From an uncultured Rhodopila sp. (lineage in GTDB: Bacteria; Pseudomonadota; Alphaproteobacteria; Acetobacterales; Acetobacteraceae): a stretch of 64,000 bases of DNA. Shown here in pieces: positions 16,551 through 25,655 of this stretch (position 1 is the first letter of the stretch; each line of letters begins with the position of its first letter). Position numbers and translations under genes: made by a program. The stretch lies in NCBI RefSeq assembly GCF_903944925.1, contig NZ_CAJATU010000163.1, positions 62,001-126,000 of the forward strand, written 5' to 3'. The notes under the pieces are model-generated. The model made no database searches. It saw nothing but the letters and a program-made list of their open reading frames with translations, and was not told the origin of the DNA.

Positions 16551-16565
16551 TGCGAGTAGTTCGCA
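16551..16565 (-). promoter_or_regulatory. Palindrome upstream of the iron permease, candidate Fur-family operator
   Basis: TGCGA-N5-TCGCA (perfect 5 bp arms) ends 24 bases before the permease start. In 7-1-7 layout, TGCGAAC-T-ACTCGCA keeps the spacing of Fur boxes (TGATAAT-N-ATTATCA), with GC substitutions I recall from some alphaproteobacterial Fur sites. Iron regulation fits the gene but is inferred. Confidence 0.4.
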
Positions 16566-16717
16566 TCTGGGGGCGCTGATACACGCGGCAGCGCGGCAGT
16601 GCAAGGGCTTGTTGGGGAGACGACACCGATGGAACCGCCGAACGCTGAATCGCCGGTTTGATCCTTGTCTCGCAGGCGGTTAGTTTACCGGCCGACAAGA
16701 GATTGGGAGAAATCGAC

Positions 16718-17098
16718 GTGAAACTGCAATTCGGACGGACGGCCCTGATGGCCGCGGCGCTGCTGCTGGCCGGGGTCTCGGTGTCGCCGGCGCAGATCAA
16801 CCCGTTCCGGAGCAATAGCCAATCCACCGGCCTGACCAAGGCCGATGTCGGCATGCTGTCCACCACCACCGGCCTCGTGAACAGAAAGGAGCCGGTCAAA
16901 GTCGGCGACACCGAGGATTGGAGCAACCCCGCCAGTGGCAATTCCGGCAAGGTGACAGTGACCCGGGTGTTCCATGCCTCCGGCATGGAGTGTCACAGCC
17001 TGCGCTACGATTTCTCCTTCAGGGCGTCGAACAGCCCGCGGACCTACAACGCGGATTGGTGCAAGACGAAGACAGGAGAATGGAAGATCAGGAGCTGA
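16718..17098 (+). CDS. Secreted hypothetical protein (RT0821/Lpp0805-like surface protein)
   Basis: A 126-residue protein with a signal peptide (VKLQFGRTALMAAALLLAGV, cleavage near SPA-QI). The mature part has DTEDWSNPASGNSGKVTVTR and GMECHSLRYDFSF, resembling small surface-antigen domains of alphaproteobacteria. Two cysteines (MECH, DWCKTK) could form a disulfide. Start GTG 16718 follows GGGAGAAATCGAC. Function unknown. Confidence 0.6.
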   Translation: MKLQFGRTALMAAALLLAGVSVSPAQINPFRSNSQSTGLTKADVGMLSTTTGLVNRKEPVKVGDTEDWSNPASGNSGKVTVTRVFHASGMECHSLRYDFSFRASNSPRTYNADWCKTKTGEWKIRS

Positions 17099-17259
17099 GC
17101 GAACCGGTCCGGCGCCGCGGCGGGACTTCGCACCATTGTGGCGCCACTCTCGGATGTGAACCCCGGACATCCGGGCTTTGAGCTAGGCTCGCCGAACACC
17201 CGAAAACAAGGGTGAACAAACGGCTGGTTGATCAATAAGCCCTACAGGGAGTCGCTCGA

Positions 17260-18606
17260 ATGCCAAAACCATGGACGGTTTCGCGCCGCCGGGCTGTCAA
17301 GCTCGGCGCCGCGGCCGCCGCACTGCCGCTCGTGCATATCCGCACGGCCGGCGCCGCGGGGAAGCTGAATGCCGGGTTCTGGGACCATTGGGTCCCCGGC
17401 GCCAACGCCGTCATGCAGAAACAGATCGATGCCTGGGCGGACAAGAACAAGGTCGAGGTGACCGCGGACTTCATCACCTCCACCGGCGGCAAGCTGCAGC
17501 TTACCCCGGCCGCCGAGACCCAGGCCAAGGCCGGGCACGATGTGATGACCTTCATCACCTGGGACGTGCAGAACTATGCCGACTCGCTGGAACCGGTTGA
17601 CGAGGTGATGCAACGCCTGGTCGCCGCCAATGGCGAGGTGAATCGCGTCGCCACCTATCTGGCAAAGTATAAGGGCCATTGGGCCGCCGTGCCCGCCAGC
17701 AACGGCACCCAGACCAAGCCGCCCTGCGCCCGGATAAGTTGGTTCAAGCAGCACGGGCTGGATATCCAGGCGATGTATCCGGCGAAGGATGAAAAAAACG
17801 CCCTGCAGGACGCCTGGACCTGGGAAGCCTTCCTGAAATACGCGGAGCTCGCCGTCAAGGACAACATGACCTTCGGCATGGGCATGGGCGGCGGCCTGAA
17901 CACCGACGCCACCGACACCCACGGCGCGATCTTCGCGGCGTTCGGCGGCACGCTGATCGACGCCGAGGGCAAGTCGCAGCTCCAATCCGACGGCACCCGC
18001 CAGGCCATGGAATACGCCCAACGGTTGGTGAAGTTCTACCCGGCGGATGCGGTCAGCTATGACGACGCGTCGAACAACCGCGCGCTGATTTCAGGCAAGT
18101 CCGCCCTGATCTTCAATCCGCCCTCGGCCTGGGCGGTCGCCAAGCGCGACAACATTGCGGTCGCGTCGGATTGCTGGACCTTCCCGGCGCCGTCCGGTCC
18201 CAAGGGCCGCTTCGTGCCGACGCAAAGCTACTTCTGGGGCGTCTATAATTTCAGCGACAACAAAAGCGCCGCAAAGGATCTTCTGGCTTTCCTGATGCAG
18301 CGGGAGAATGTGGAGGCGCGCGATGTCGCGAGCGATGGATACGACCTGCCGCCTTACGCGAAGCTGAATGATTTCAAGATCTGGGAGCAGGTCGGGCCGC
18401 CGACGGGCACCGTCTTCAATTATCCGCTGCGCCCGTCCAGCGGTCAGAAACCATCCCTGACCGGATCTGAAGCGGCGCCGGAGGTCGCGGTGCAGATCTA
18501 CAACCGTGCCGTCCACAACCAGATGTTCGCGCGCCTGCGGGACGGCCAGACGATTCCGCAGGTGATCGCCTGGGCGGAGGACGAGATCGCCGGCTACGCG
18601 CGGTAA
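17260..18606 (+). CDS. Extracellular solute-binding protein (ABC family 1), Tat-exported
   Basis: A 448-residue periplasmic binding protein. The N-terminus SRRRAVKLGAAAAALPLVHI is a twin-arginine-type signal with cleavage near AGAA. Interior features fit the sugar/polyamine-type family 1 proteins (DVMTFITWDVQNYADSLEPV, SGKSALIFNPPSAWAVAK). No permease or ATPase gene adjoins it, so the transporter is encoded elsewhere and the ligand cannot be inferred. Confidence 0.85.
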   Translation: MPKPWTVSRRRAVKLGAAAAALPLVHIRTAGAAGKLNAGFWDHWVPGANAVMQKQIDAWADKNKVEVTADFITSTGGKLQLTPAAETQAKAGHDVMTFITWDVQNYADSLEPVDEVMQRLVAANGEVNRVATYLAKYKGHWAAVPASNGTQTKPPCARISWFKQHGLDIQAMYPAKDEKNALQDAWTWEAFLKYAELAVKDNMTFGMGMGGGLNTDATDTHGAIFAAFGGTLIDAEGKSQLQSDGTRQAMEYAQRLVKFYPADAVSYDDASNNRALISGKSALIFNPPSAWAVAKRDNIAVASDCWTFPAPSGPKGRFVPTQSYFWGVYNFSDNKSAAKDLLAFLMQRENVEARDVASDGYDLPPYAKLNDFKIWEQVGPPTGTVFNYPLRPSSGQKPSLTGSEAAPEVAVQIYNRAVHNQMFARLRDGQTIPQVIAWAEDEIAGYAR

Positions 18607-18613
18607 GGCTGGA

Positions 18614-18633
18614 CCCGGCCCTGCGGGGCCGGG
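18614..18633. terminator. Bidirectional stem-loop between convergent genes
   Basis: A perfect CCCGGCCC-TGCG-GGGCCGGG hairpin (8 bp, 4-base loop) follows the solute-binding protein gene by 7 bases and precedes the cytochrome c stop on the other strand. No T tract follows. Confidence 0.55.
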
Positions 18634-18640
18634 CTCAACG

Positions 18641-19009
18641 CTATTGCTGGCTCAGCAGATAGGCGATGACGGCCTGCCGATCTTTCTCCTTGGGCAAGCC
18701 CTTGAAGAACATCTGCGCGCCATGGACGTCCTTGCGCGGCTTCTCCAGGTAGGAGTCGAGCTCCTCCACCGTCCATTCACGGTGCAGGCTCTTCAGCGCA
18801 TCGGAATACATGTAGCCCTGCACGGTCGCGCTCGGGCGCCCGACGATATGCCAGAGGCTGGGACCAACCTCGTTCACGCCAACCGACAACGAGTGGCAAT
18901 TGTGGCAGGTAGCATCGAAAATCGCCTTGCCGGCGGCGACGTCCGCGGCCCGAGCGGCCGGCGGGATGCTGAGCGCGGCGAGAACGAAGAGTGAAGCGGC
19001 GAGGCGCAT
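18641..19009 (-). CDS. Class I cytochrome c
   Basis: A 122-residue secreted monoheme cytochrome. A signal peptide (MRLAASLFVLAALSIPPAAR) precedes ADVAAGKAIFDATCHNCHS, with the CXXCH heme site at residues 35-39. A Met ligand lies in YMYSDALK or GAQMFFKG, as in the c2/c550 group (KGLPKEKDRQAVIAYL end). It carries electrons in the periplasm; no partner gene adjoins it. ATG 19009 is chosen because an upstream start would add 30 non-signal residues. Confidence 0.85.
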   Translation of the reverse strand: MRLAASLFVLAALSIPPAARAADVAAGKAIFDATCHNCHSLSVGVNEVGPSLWHIVGRPSATVQGYMYSDALKSLHREWTVEELDSYLEKPRKDVHGAQMFFKGLPKEKDRQAVIAYLLSQQ

Positions 19010-19133
19010 AAGACGATCCCGGATGGTTACGCACGCGTTAGAGCCGAAACTTTTTAGCGTTGCCTTGATCTGGCGCAACACGCGCCGGCACCATAGCACG
19101 CGCCTTGCTGCCGACTGGCGGACAAAATGGACG

Positions 19134-20618
19134 TTATGGGCCGGATGCCTTGGCGAGCTGCACGTCCTCCCGGTGCCACCAGCCGCCGCCCAGCGCCTGG
19201 AACAGCGCCGCCGTGTCGGCCAGCCGCGCCGCCTCGGCCTGCACCAGGGACAGTCTTGCCTGGGCGTAGGTGTTCTGGGCGTTCAACACCCCCAGATAGG
19301 CGATTTGCCCGAGCGCAAGCTGCCGCCGCACGATCTCCAGGCTGCGCGCAGCGGCGCGTTCCGAAGCGACCGCGGCCTTCATCGCGTCGGCATCCGACTG
19401 CAAGGCCCGCAGCGAATCCGCGACATTCTGGAACGCCGTCAGCACGGTGCCGCGATACTGCGCGGACGCCTGGTCGAACTGGGCCTGCGCGGCGCGCTGC
19501 TTGTGCAGCAGGGTGAAGCCCTCGAACACCGGCTGCGTCAGCCCGCCCGCCAATGTCCAGAAGTTCGTCCCGGGGGTGAACATGTTCGACACGCTGTTGG
19601 CGCTGTTGCCCACCTGGGCGGTCAGTGTGATTTGCGGCAGGCGGGCGGCGATCGCCTGGCCGATATCGGCGCTGGCGATGTGCAGGTTCGCCTCCGCCTG
19701 GCGCACATCCGGCCGCTGCTTGACCAGTTCGGACGGCAGGCTGACCGGCAGGTCCATCGGCATTTCCAGGCCGGTGAGGTCGAAGGTCTGCTCGATCTCC
19801 TGGCTGGGGTAGCGGCCGGCGAGCGCGGTCAGGGCGTCGCGTTGCAAAGCGAGTTGTTTCTGCAGCGGCGGCAAGGTCAGTTGCGCCTGCGCCAGCGCGG
19901 CCTCTTGCGCCGCAACATCGGCGCCGGCCGTCTGCCCGAGCGCCTGCTGACGCCTCAGGATGGCCAGCAGGTCGGTTTCAACTGTGATGGCGTCCTCGGT
20001 GGCGGCGACCTGCCCGCGCAGGGAGGCCTCCTGAATCGCGCCGGCGACGACGTTGGAGGTCAGGGTCAGCCATGTCGCTTCCAGCATGAAACGCTGGTTG
20101 TCGGCCTGGGCCTGCAACGATTCCACCGCGCGACGGTTCGCCCCGAACACATCCGGAACGAAGGAGATGTTCAACTGCGGGGTGATCAGGCTGTAGTACG
20201 GATTGCCGGTCGCCGAGGCCGGTGAAATGGACGCTGTCGGCGTCAGGTTGCGGCTGGCGTTCAACTCCGCCGAGGCAGTTGGGTAGTAGTATCCCCGCTG
20301 TGCCGCGACGTTTTCCTGCGCCTGCCGCAGCGCCGCCTGCGCGGCCGGCAGGTTGGGGTTTGCCGCCAATGCCTGTTTCACCAGAGTATCGAGCGGCTCG
20401 GAATGGAACAGGTGCCACCAGTCGGCCGGGATATCCTCGTTTGGCACGAAATGCTGCGCGATCCCGCCCGGCCCGGAGGCTGAAACGGTTTGTACCGGCA
20501 AGGGTTTGGCGGTGTAGCCGGAGACGGCAGGCGGGTCGGGAGTCTTGAAGTCCGGCCCGACCGTGCAGCCGGCCAGCATAGACAGGGCCGACAGCGCGAG
20601 GGGAGTCCCTGCCGTCAT
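19134..20618 (-). CDS. RND efflux outer membrane lipoprotein (NodT family)
   Basis: A 494-residue TolC-like outer membrane factor. A lipoprotein signal (LALSALSMLAGC, Cys about residue 18) precedes TVGPDFKTPDPPAVSGY, the NodT hallmark; two OEP repeats follow. It is the third gene of the efflux operon. The frame is open up to an ATG at 20762 that overlaps the RND stop. That extension is encoded by a REP-like repeat and would bury the lipobox at residue 66, so ATG 20618, at the edge of the repeat, is preferred. Confidence 0.85.
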   Translation of the reverse strand: MTAGTPLALSALSMLAGCTVGPDFKTPDPPAVSGYTAKPLPVQTVSASGPGGIAQHFVPNEDIPADWWHLFHSEPLDTLVKQALAANPNLPAAQAALRQAQENVAAQRGYYYPTASAELNASRNLTPTASISPASATGNPYYSLITPQLNISFVPDVFGANRRAVESLQAQADNQRFMLEATWLTLTSNVVAGAIQEASLRGQVAATEDAITVETDLLAILRRQQALGQTAGADVAAQEAALAQAQLTLPPLQKQLALQRDALTALAGRYPSQEIEQTFDLTGLEMPMDLPVSLPSELVKQRPDVRQAEANLHIASADIGQAIAARLPQITLTAQVGNSANSVSNMFTPGTNFWTLAGGLTQPVFEGFTLLHKQRAAQAQFDQASAQYRGTVLTAFQNVADSLRALQSDADAMKAAVASERAAARSLEIVRRQLALGQIAYLGVLNAQNTYAQARLSLVQAEAARLADTAALFQALGGGWWHREDVQLAKASGP

Positions 20619-20701
20619 GGTCCGCGCGGGCGGACCATCCACGCCTTGCGTTGCGGCTTCTGGCAAAGGCGTGGCTGGCGGGCCTTCGCCCGACATGGCG
20701 G
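20612..20701. repeat. REP-like palindromic repeat, copy 1 (RND/NodT junction)
   Basis: Two 32-base arms in inverted orientation flank a 26-base spacer. The inner arm ends are CCATCCACG (20635-20643) and CGTGGCTGG (20670-20678) and the outer ends carry GTCATG/CATGGC. Each arm can fold into its own hairpin (e.g. GTCCGCGCGGGCGGAC). The same layout, with a 26-base spacer, recurs at 36230-36319 and inside dnaE2, and in a shorter form at 57889-57973. Confidence 0.75.
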
Positions 20702-20758
20702 GAGGAGGCGACAGGGCATCGCCAGAAGGAAAAGACCACCGGAAGCCGCGAACCCGAA

Positions 20759-23700
20759 TCATTCCGCCGGCTCCTCAAGCGCCGCAAGCTCATCCCGCGC
20801 CTTCGCCCTCGTCGAAAACACGTCGATCAGCACCGGCAGAAAAATCAGTATCAGGATCGGCGCCAACAGAATACCGCCGACAACCACCAGCGCCAGCGGC
20901 TTCTGCACCTGGGAGCCGATGCCGGTGGACATCGCCGCCGGCAGCAGCCCGACGCACGCGACCACGCAGGTCATCAGCACCGGCCGCATCTGGATCTGCC
21001 CGGTGCGCAGGATCGCGGTCGTCCTGTCCAAACCAGCCTCGATCGCCGAGTTATACGCTGTCAACACGATAATCCCGTCCATCGCGGCGATGCCGAACAG
21101 CGCGACAAAGCCGATGGCCGCGGAAACGCTGAACGGGGTGTCAGTGAAGTACAGGGCGAATATGCCGCCGATCAACGCCATTGGAATGACGCTCGCCGAC
21201 AGCAGCATGTCGCCGAGCGAGGCGAAGTTGATGTAGAGCAGCATGCAAATCAAAACGATAGCGATCGGGATCACCACCGCCAAACGCGCGATTGCCTCCT
21301 GCAAATTGCCGAATTCACCGACCCATTCCAGGTGGTAACCGCCGGGGATTGCAACAGCCTCATCGACTTTTTTCTGCGCCTCCAGCACGGTGGTGCCCAG
21401 GTCGCGGCCGCGCACGCTGAACTTGATGGGAATGTAACGTTCCTGGCCTTCGCGATAGATGAACGACGCCCCGGTGGTCAGCTTGATCGAGGCGACATCG
21501 GTGAGCGGAATCTGCACCGTGCCGGACCCGTTCGGATTGGGTACTCCGATCAGGATATGGCGGATCGCATCGAGGCTCTGCCGATCCCGGGGCGCCAGCC
21601 GGACGATGATCGGGAAGTTTCTGTCGGAACCGTTTTCGTAGACATTGCCCGCGGCCTGACCGCCGATGGCGGCCTGGATCGTGGTGGTGACGTCGTTCGG
21701 CGCCAGTCCGTAACGCGCGGCGCGGACCCTGTCGACATCGATCAGGACCGAGGGCTGGCCAAGCGACGTCAAAACCGCCAGATCCGCCACGCCCGGAACG
21801 GTCGCCATCACGTCCCTGATCTTGTTCGCGGTCTTCTCCAGCAGGTCGAGATCGCCACCGTAGAGCTTGATCGAGTTTTCCCCCTTCACGCCGGACGCCG
21901 CCTCCTCCACGTTGTCTTCGATGTACTGGGAGAAGTTGAAGTCGACGCCGGGAAATTCCGCAGTAAGTTGCTGCGTCATCATGTCGGTCAGGCGGTCTTT
22001 GTCGACACCCGCCGGCCAGGTGTCGAACGGCTTCAGCGGCACGAAGAACTCGGCGTTGAAGAACCCGGTGGCGTCGGTGCCGTCGTCGGGCCGCCCATGC
22101 TGCGAAACGACCGTGACGACCTCCGGATACGACTTCAGGATGTTCCGCATCCGATCGACGTAGGGACTGCCGGCTTCCAACGAGATGGAAGTGGGCATCG
22201 TCGCCCGGATCCACATGTTGCCTTCTTCCAGCTTGGGCAGGAACTCCATCCCCAGGGTGCGCACCGCCAGTCCGGCAAACACCAGCAGGACGACCAGCGC
22301 ACCGAGTGTAACGATCCTGTTGGCAATCGCGAACGCGAGCACCGGTTCATAGACCTTGTGCAGCATGCGAACCAGCCAGGTGTCCTTCTCGCTTTCATGG
22401 TCATGCAGGAACAGCGCGCTCAGCGCGGGGGTTACGGTGAAGGTCGCGATCAAGCCGCCGCCGATGGCGTAGGCGTAGGTCTTGGCCATCGGGCCGAAGA
22501 TGTGGCCCTCGATCCCGCTCATGGTGAACAGCGGCACGAAGCCGGCAATGATGATGGCCGCCGAGAAGAAGATGCTTTTGTTGACCTCGGTCGCCGCGTT
22601 GGCGATGACGGCGAAGCGTCCGCGCAATTCGGCTGCCGCCCGTGTCCGGTGCACCACCGGGGAGCGCTGGAAGCGTAGCGCCGGCGGCTGGGAAAGCCTG
22701 CGCACGATGTTTTCCACCATGATCACCGTGGAATCCACCACCAGCCCGAAGTCGATGGCGCCGACGGATAGCAGGTTGGCGGATTCGCCCAGCAGCAGCA
22801 GCAGCGCGATTGCGAAGGCCAGCGCGAATGGAATCGTCGCCGAGGTGATCAGCGCCGCCCTCAGGTTGCCAAGGAAGACCCATTGTATGAAGAAGATCAG
22901 CACCATGCCCGTGGCCATGTTGTGCAGCACGGTGCGGGTGGTAATGTTGATGAGATCGGCCCGGTCGTAGATCTTATCGATATGCACGCCCGGCGGCAGG
23001 ATGTTGGAGCTGTTGATCCTGCCGATAAGCGCCTCCACACGCCTGATCGTCGGCAGGCTCTCCGCGCCGCGCCGCATCAGCACGATGCCCTGGACGATGT
23101 CGTCGTCGGCATCCTGGCCGGCGATACCGAGCCGCGGCTGGCTCCCAATCTGTATCCGCGCGATATCACGCATGAAGACCGGCGAGCCGTTGTTCTGCGT
23201 CACCATCGTGCTGGCGATGTCATGCGTCGAATCGATCAGCCCGAGGCCGCGGATCACCGCCGCCTGATCGCCGAAGTTCACCGTCTGGCCGCCGACATTG
23301 ACGTTGGCGTTGTTCAGTGCCGCGATCACCTGCGGAATCGTCAGGCCGTAGCGCACCAGCGCGTCCTGGTTGACCGTGACCTCATAGGTCTTGGTCTTGC
23401 CGCCCCAGCCGTTGACGTCCACCACGCCGGGCACCGCCTTGAAGCGGCGTTCCAGCATCCAGTCCTCGATGGTTTTCAGGTCCATCACCGAGTAGCCGGG
23501 CGGCCCGGCGACGCGGTAGCGCATGATTTCCCCGATCGGGCTTTCCGGTGAGATCTGCGGCACCGCCCCGTTCGGCAGTGCCGGCAACTGCGACAGGCGG
23601 TTGATCACCCACTGCTCGGCTTGCTCGTACGTGAAGTCGTAGGTGAACTGCACCTTGATGTCCGACAGCCCGAACAGGGAGATGGTGCGAATCGCGTTGA

Positions 23701-23932
23701 CGTTGGGAATCCCGGCCATCTGGATTTCGACCGGGATCGTCATGTAGCGTTCCATTTCCTCGGCGGACTGGCCGGGACTTTGGACGATGATGTCCACCAG
23801 CGGCGGAACCGGGTCGGGGTAGGCCTCGATGTTCAGCTTGGTGAACGCGATGACGCCGCCGGCGAACACCGCGATCATGATGAAAAAGACCAGCACGCGC
23901 TGTCTGAGCGCGGCTACGATAACGCTGCCCAT
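20759..23932 (-). CDS. HME-type RND efflux pump (CusA/CzcA family)
   Basis: A 1057-residue inner membrane proton-driven pump. It has about 12 helices and two large periplasmic loops. The N-terminus (LNIEAYPDPVPPLVDIIVQS) and the helix-4 motif DFGLVVDSTVIMVEN, with the two Asp and the Glu of metal-exporting HME pumps, place it with CusA/CzcA rather than the drug-exporting HAE1 group. It works with the adjacent periplasmic adaptor and outer membrane lipoprotein. The metal is not evident, and no methionine-rich adaptor segment points to Cu or Ag. Confidence 0.9.
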   Translation of the reverse strand: MGSVIVAALRQRVLVFFIMIAVFAGGVIAFTKLNIEAYPDPVPPLVDIIVQSPGQSAEEMERYMTIPVEIQMAGIPNVNAIRTISLFGLSDIKVQFTYDFTYEQAEQWVINRLSQLPALPNGAVPQISPESPIGEIMRYRVAGPPGYSVMDLKTIEDWMLERRFKAVPGVVDVNGWGGKTKTYEVTVNQDALVRYGLTIPQVIAALNNANVNVGGQTVNFGDQAAVIRGLGLIDSTHDIASTMVTQNNGSPVFMRDIARIQIGSQPRLGIAGQDADDDIVQGIVLMRRGAESLPTIRRVEALIGRINSSNILPPGVHIDKIYDRADLINITTRTVLHNMATGMVLIFFIQWVFLGNLRAALITSATIPFALAFAIALLLLLGESANLLSVGAIDFGLVVDSTVIMVENIVRRLSQPPALRFQRSPVVHRTRAAAELRGRFAVIANAATEVNKSIFFSAAIIIAGFVPLFTMSGIEGHIFGPMAKTYAYAIGGGLIATFTVTPALSALFLHDHESEKDTWLVRMLHKVYEPVLAFAIANRIVTLGALVVLLVFAGLAVRTLGMEFLPKLEEGNMWIRATMPTSISLEAGSPYVDRMRNILKSYPEVVTVVSQHGRPDDGTDATGFFNAEFFVPLKPFDTWPAGVDKDRLTDMMTQQLTAEFPGVDFNFSQYIEDNVEEAASGVKGENSIKLYGGDLDLLEKTANKIRDVMATVPGVADLAVLTSLGQPSVLIDVDRVRAARYGLAPNDVTTTIQAAIGGQAAGNVYENGSDRNFPIIVRLAPRDRQSLDAIRHILIGVPNPNGSGTVQIPLTDVASIKLTTGASFIYREGQERYIPIKFSVRGRDLGTTVLEAQKKVDEAVAIPGGYHLEWVGEFGNLQEAIARLAVVIPIAIVLICMLLYINFASLGDMLLSASVIPMALIGGIFALYFTDTPFSVSAAIGFVALFGIAAMDGIIVLTAYNSAIEAGLDRTTAILRTGQIQMRPVLMTCVVACVGLLPAAMSTGIGSQVQKPLALVVVGGILLAPILILIFLPVLIDVFSTRAKARDELAALEEPAE

Positions 23933-23947
23933 CGGCTCCTCCTGGTC

Positions 23948-25255
23948 TCAGTCGCCGGTGACGGCGCGGTCGATGAAGACGGCGCCGGAGGTGACGATCA
24001 GTTCCCCCGGCTTCAGGCCGTCAAGCACCTCAACCATGCCATTGCTGATCCGCCCCGCCTTGAACTGCCGGATTTCCAGGGTCTTGGCCTTGTCGTTGGC
24101 GAGCCAGGCATGAGTGTCCTCGCCTTCGTAGACGATGGCATTCTCGGGCACGGCGGGAGCCAGGACGTCGGCCCCGGTGACGATGCGAAAGCGCGCGAAC
24201 ATCTCGGGTTTCAGGGCGCCGTCGGGGTTTTCCACTTCCGCCCGCACCGGCAGGCGATGCGTGGTGGCGTCGATGGACGCGGCGACATAGGTCAGCTTCG
24301 CCCTGAACACCCGGTCCGGGAATGCGGAAACATGGACCTCGACCGGGTCGCCGATATGCAGGCGCGGGGCGTCGTCCTCACGCGCATTGGCCACCAGCCA
24401 GACATTGGACAGGTCGCCGATGGTATAGGCCGGGGTGGAGCCGCCTGACGAGGCGCTGACGATGTTCTGGCCGAGGCCGATCTGCTGCTGGACGATGGTG
24501 CCGCCGATGGGCGCGGCGACGAGGGTTTCGGCGCTGACCTGAAGGATGTCGGGCGTGCTCTCGATCTGGTCGATATCATGGTCGGACTTGCCGAGGATGC
24601 GCATCCGGCTGCGCACCGCCGCCAGCGCGATCTGCGCCGTGTTCAGGCCCCCCTGCGCGTTGGCGAGGTCCACCTGCGCCTGCTGCCAGTCCTTCTGCGC
24701 GGCGCCCTGCGCCAGATACAACTCGTGCTGGCGCTTTTCGTTGGTGGCCGCGAGGTTGAGCTGCGCCTTTGCGGTCTTCAGGCCGGAGACCGCGGTGATC
24801 AGGTCGTTCTGCGCCTGCGCCAGCTCGGTGGCCTGGACGCCGAACAGCGGATCGCCACGGCTGACCGTGTCGCCGGCATGGGCGATCAGCCGGGTCACAC
24901 GGCCGGTATAGGGTGAATAGACCGGGGTCACCAGATCGTCGTCGATCGCAATCTTGCCGTCGGTCTGCGAGGCGTCCTGGAAGACCCGCATCGTCACGGG
25001 CTGGATTCTCAGCGTCGCCCACTGCCTGTCGGTGGCCTTGAACGCCTGGCCCTCGACCTGGGATGCGGACTCGTCCGACGCTGCGCCATGCTCGCCGAAC
25101 CCCAGCATATGCAGCGCGGCGGGGCTGGCGATGAAGCCGGCGATAAGCAAGGCGATGGCAAAGCCCAGCAGGCTGAACTGCGCGCGCGGAGGCAGCCGCC
25201 GGGCGGGTTTCGGCGGCGGATGCTCGACGTCCGCCGGGCGGTTCTGCTGGTCCAT
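23948..25255 (-). CDS. RND efflux periplasmic adaptor (HlyD/CusB-like)
   Basis: A 435-residue membrane fusion protein. It has one N-terminal transmembrane segment (about residues 27-50), a lipoyl-like part (VYSPYTGRVTRLIAHAGDTV), a coiled hairpin (AQAQNDLITAVSGLKTAKAQ onward) and a beta-barrel (VWLVANAREDDAPRLHIGDP). The C-terminal KPGELIVTSGAVFIDRA matches CusB/CzcB adaptors. It is the first gene of the adaptor-pump-outer membrane factor operon. Confidence 0.9.
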   Translation of the reverse strand: MDQQNRPADVEHPPPKPARRLPPRAQFSLLGFAIALLIAGFIASPAALHMLGFGEHGAASDESASQVEGQAFKATDRQWATLRIQPVTMRVFQDASQTDGKIAIDDDLVTPVYSPYTGRVTRLIAHAGDTVSRGDPLFGVQATELAQAQNDLITAVSGLKTAKAQLNLAATNEKRQHELYLAQGAAQKDWQQAQVDLANAQGGLNTAQIALAAVRSRMRILGKSDHDIDQIESTPDILQVSAETLVAAPIGGTIVQQQIGLGQNIVSASSGGSTPAYTIGDLSNVWLVANAREDDAPRLHIGDPVEVHVSAFPDRVFRAKLTYVAASIDATTHRLPVRAEVENPDGALKPEMFARFRIVTGADVLAPAVPENAIVYEGEDTHAWLANDKAKTLEIRQFKAGRISNGMVEVLDGLKPGELIVTSGAVFIDRAVTGD

Positions 25256-25655
25256 TCTTTAACCCCAATCCAATTAGGCCAGCGGGATGGCGCTGCGAAC
25301 CGGGATAGACGAGACACTGCCAGGTGGTGTCGCGTTGCCGGCGCGGTTGGCCATCCGACTATCCGACAGCCGTTGTTTTGTCGCGTGTTTTCATGGGGCC
25401 GGGGCGGGGAGATTTGTGTCATTTCAATGAACGTCGTGCGCTATCGGCCGGGGTTGCGCGGGCTGCCCGCAGCCGGGAGGGACTCGCGCCAGTCCAGGGT
25501 CGACGACCCGGGTAGACCTTTGTTTCCCATCTGCGCTTCGACGCAGAGTTCGCACTTTCAGCCCAACCCGACGGCCGCGTCCCGCCGCTTCGCACTCGCA
25601 CAATCACCCGCCGCGGGTTACACTGTATCCCTCATCCCGAACGGCACCCCTCAGT
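25256..25655. other. 400-base divergent intergenic region (efflux operon / ABC-F)
   Basis: No credible gene. It contains a perfect 13-base palindrome GGGTCG-A-CGACCC at 25497-25509 and a GC-rich hairpin (GCGGGCTGCCCGC) near 25460. It must hold the promoters of both flanking transcripts. The palindrome could be an operator but I have no family to match it with. Confidence 0.4.

Noticed and set aside
20618-20762. Longer start for the NodT-like protein at ATG 20762, overlapping the RND stop
   Set aside because: The 48 extra residues are encoded by the REP-like repeat and would place the lipobox 65 residues from the N-terminus, which a lipoprotein signal does not allow.
20651-22678. A 675-codon plus-strand frame opposite the RND pump
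   Set aside because: Shadow of the pump gene: compositionally biased (Arg, Gln, Asp) with no domain; the pump is certain.
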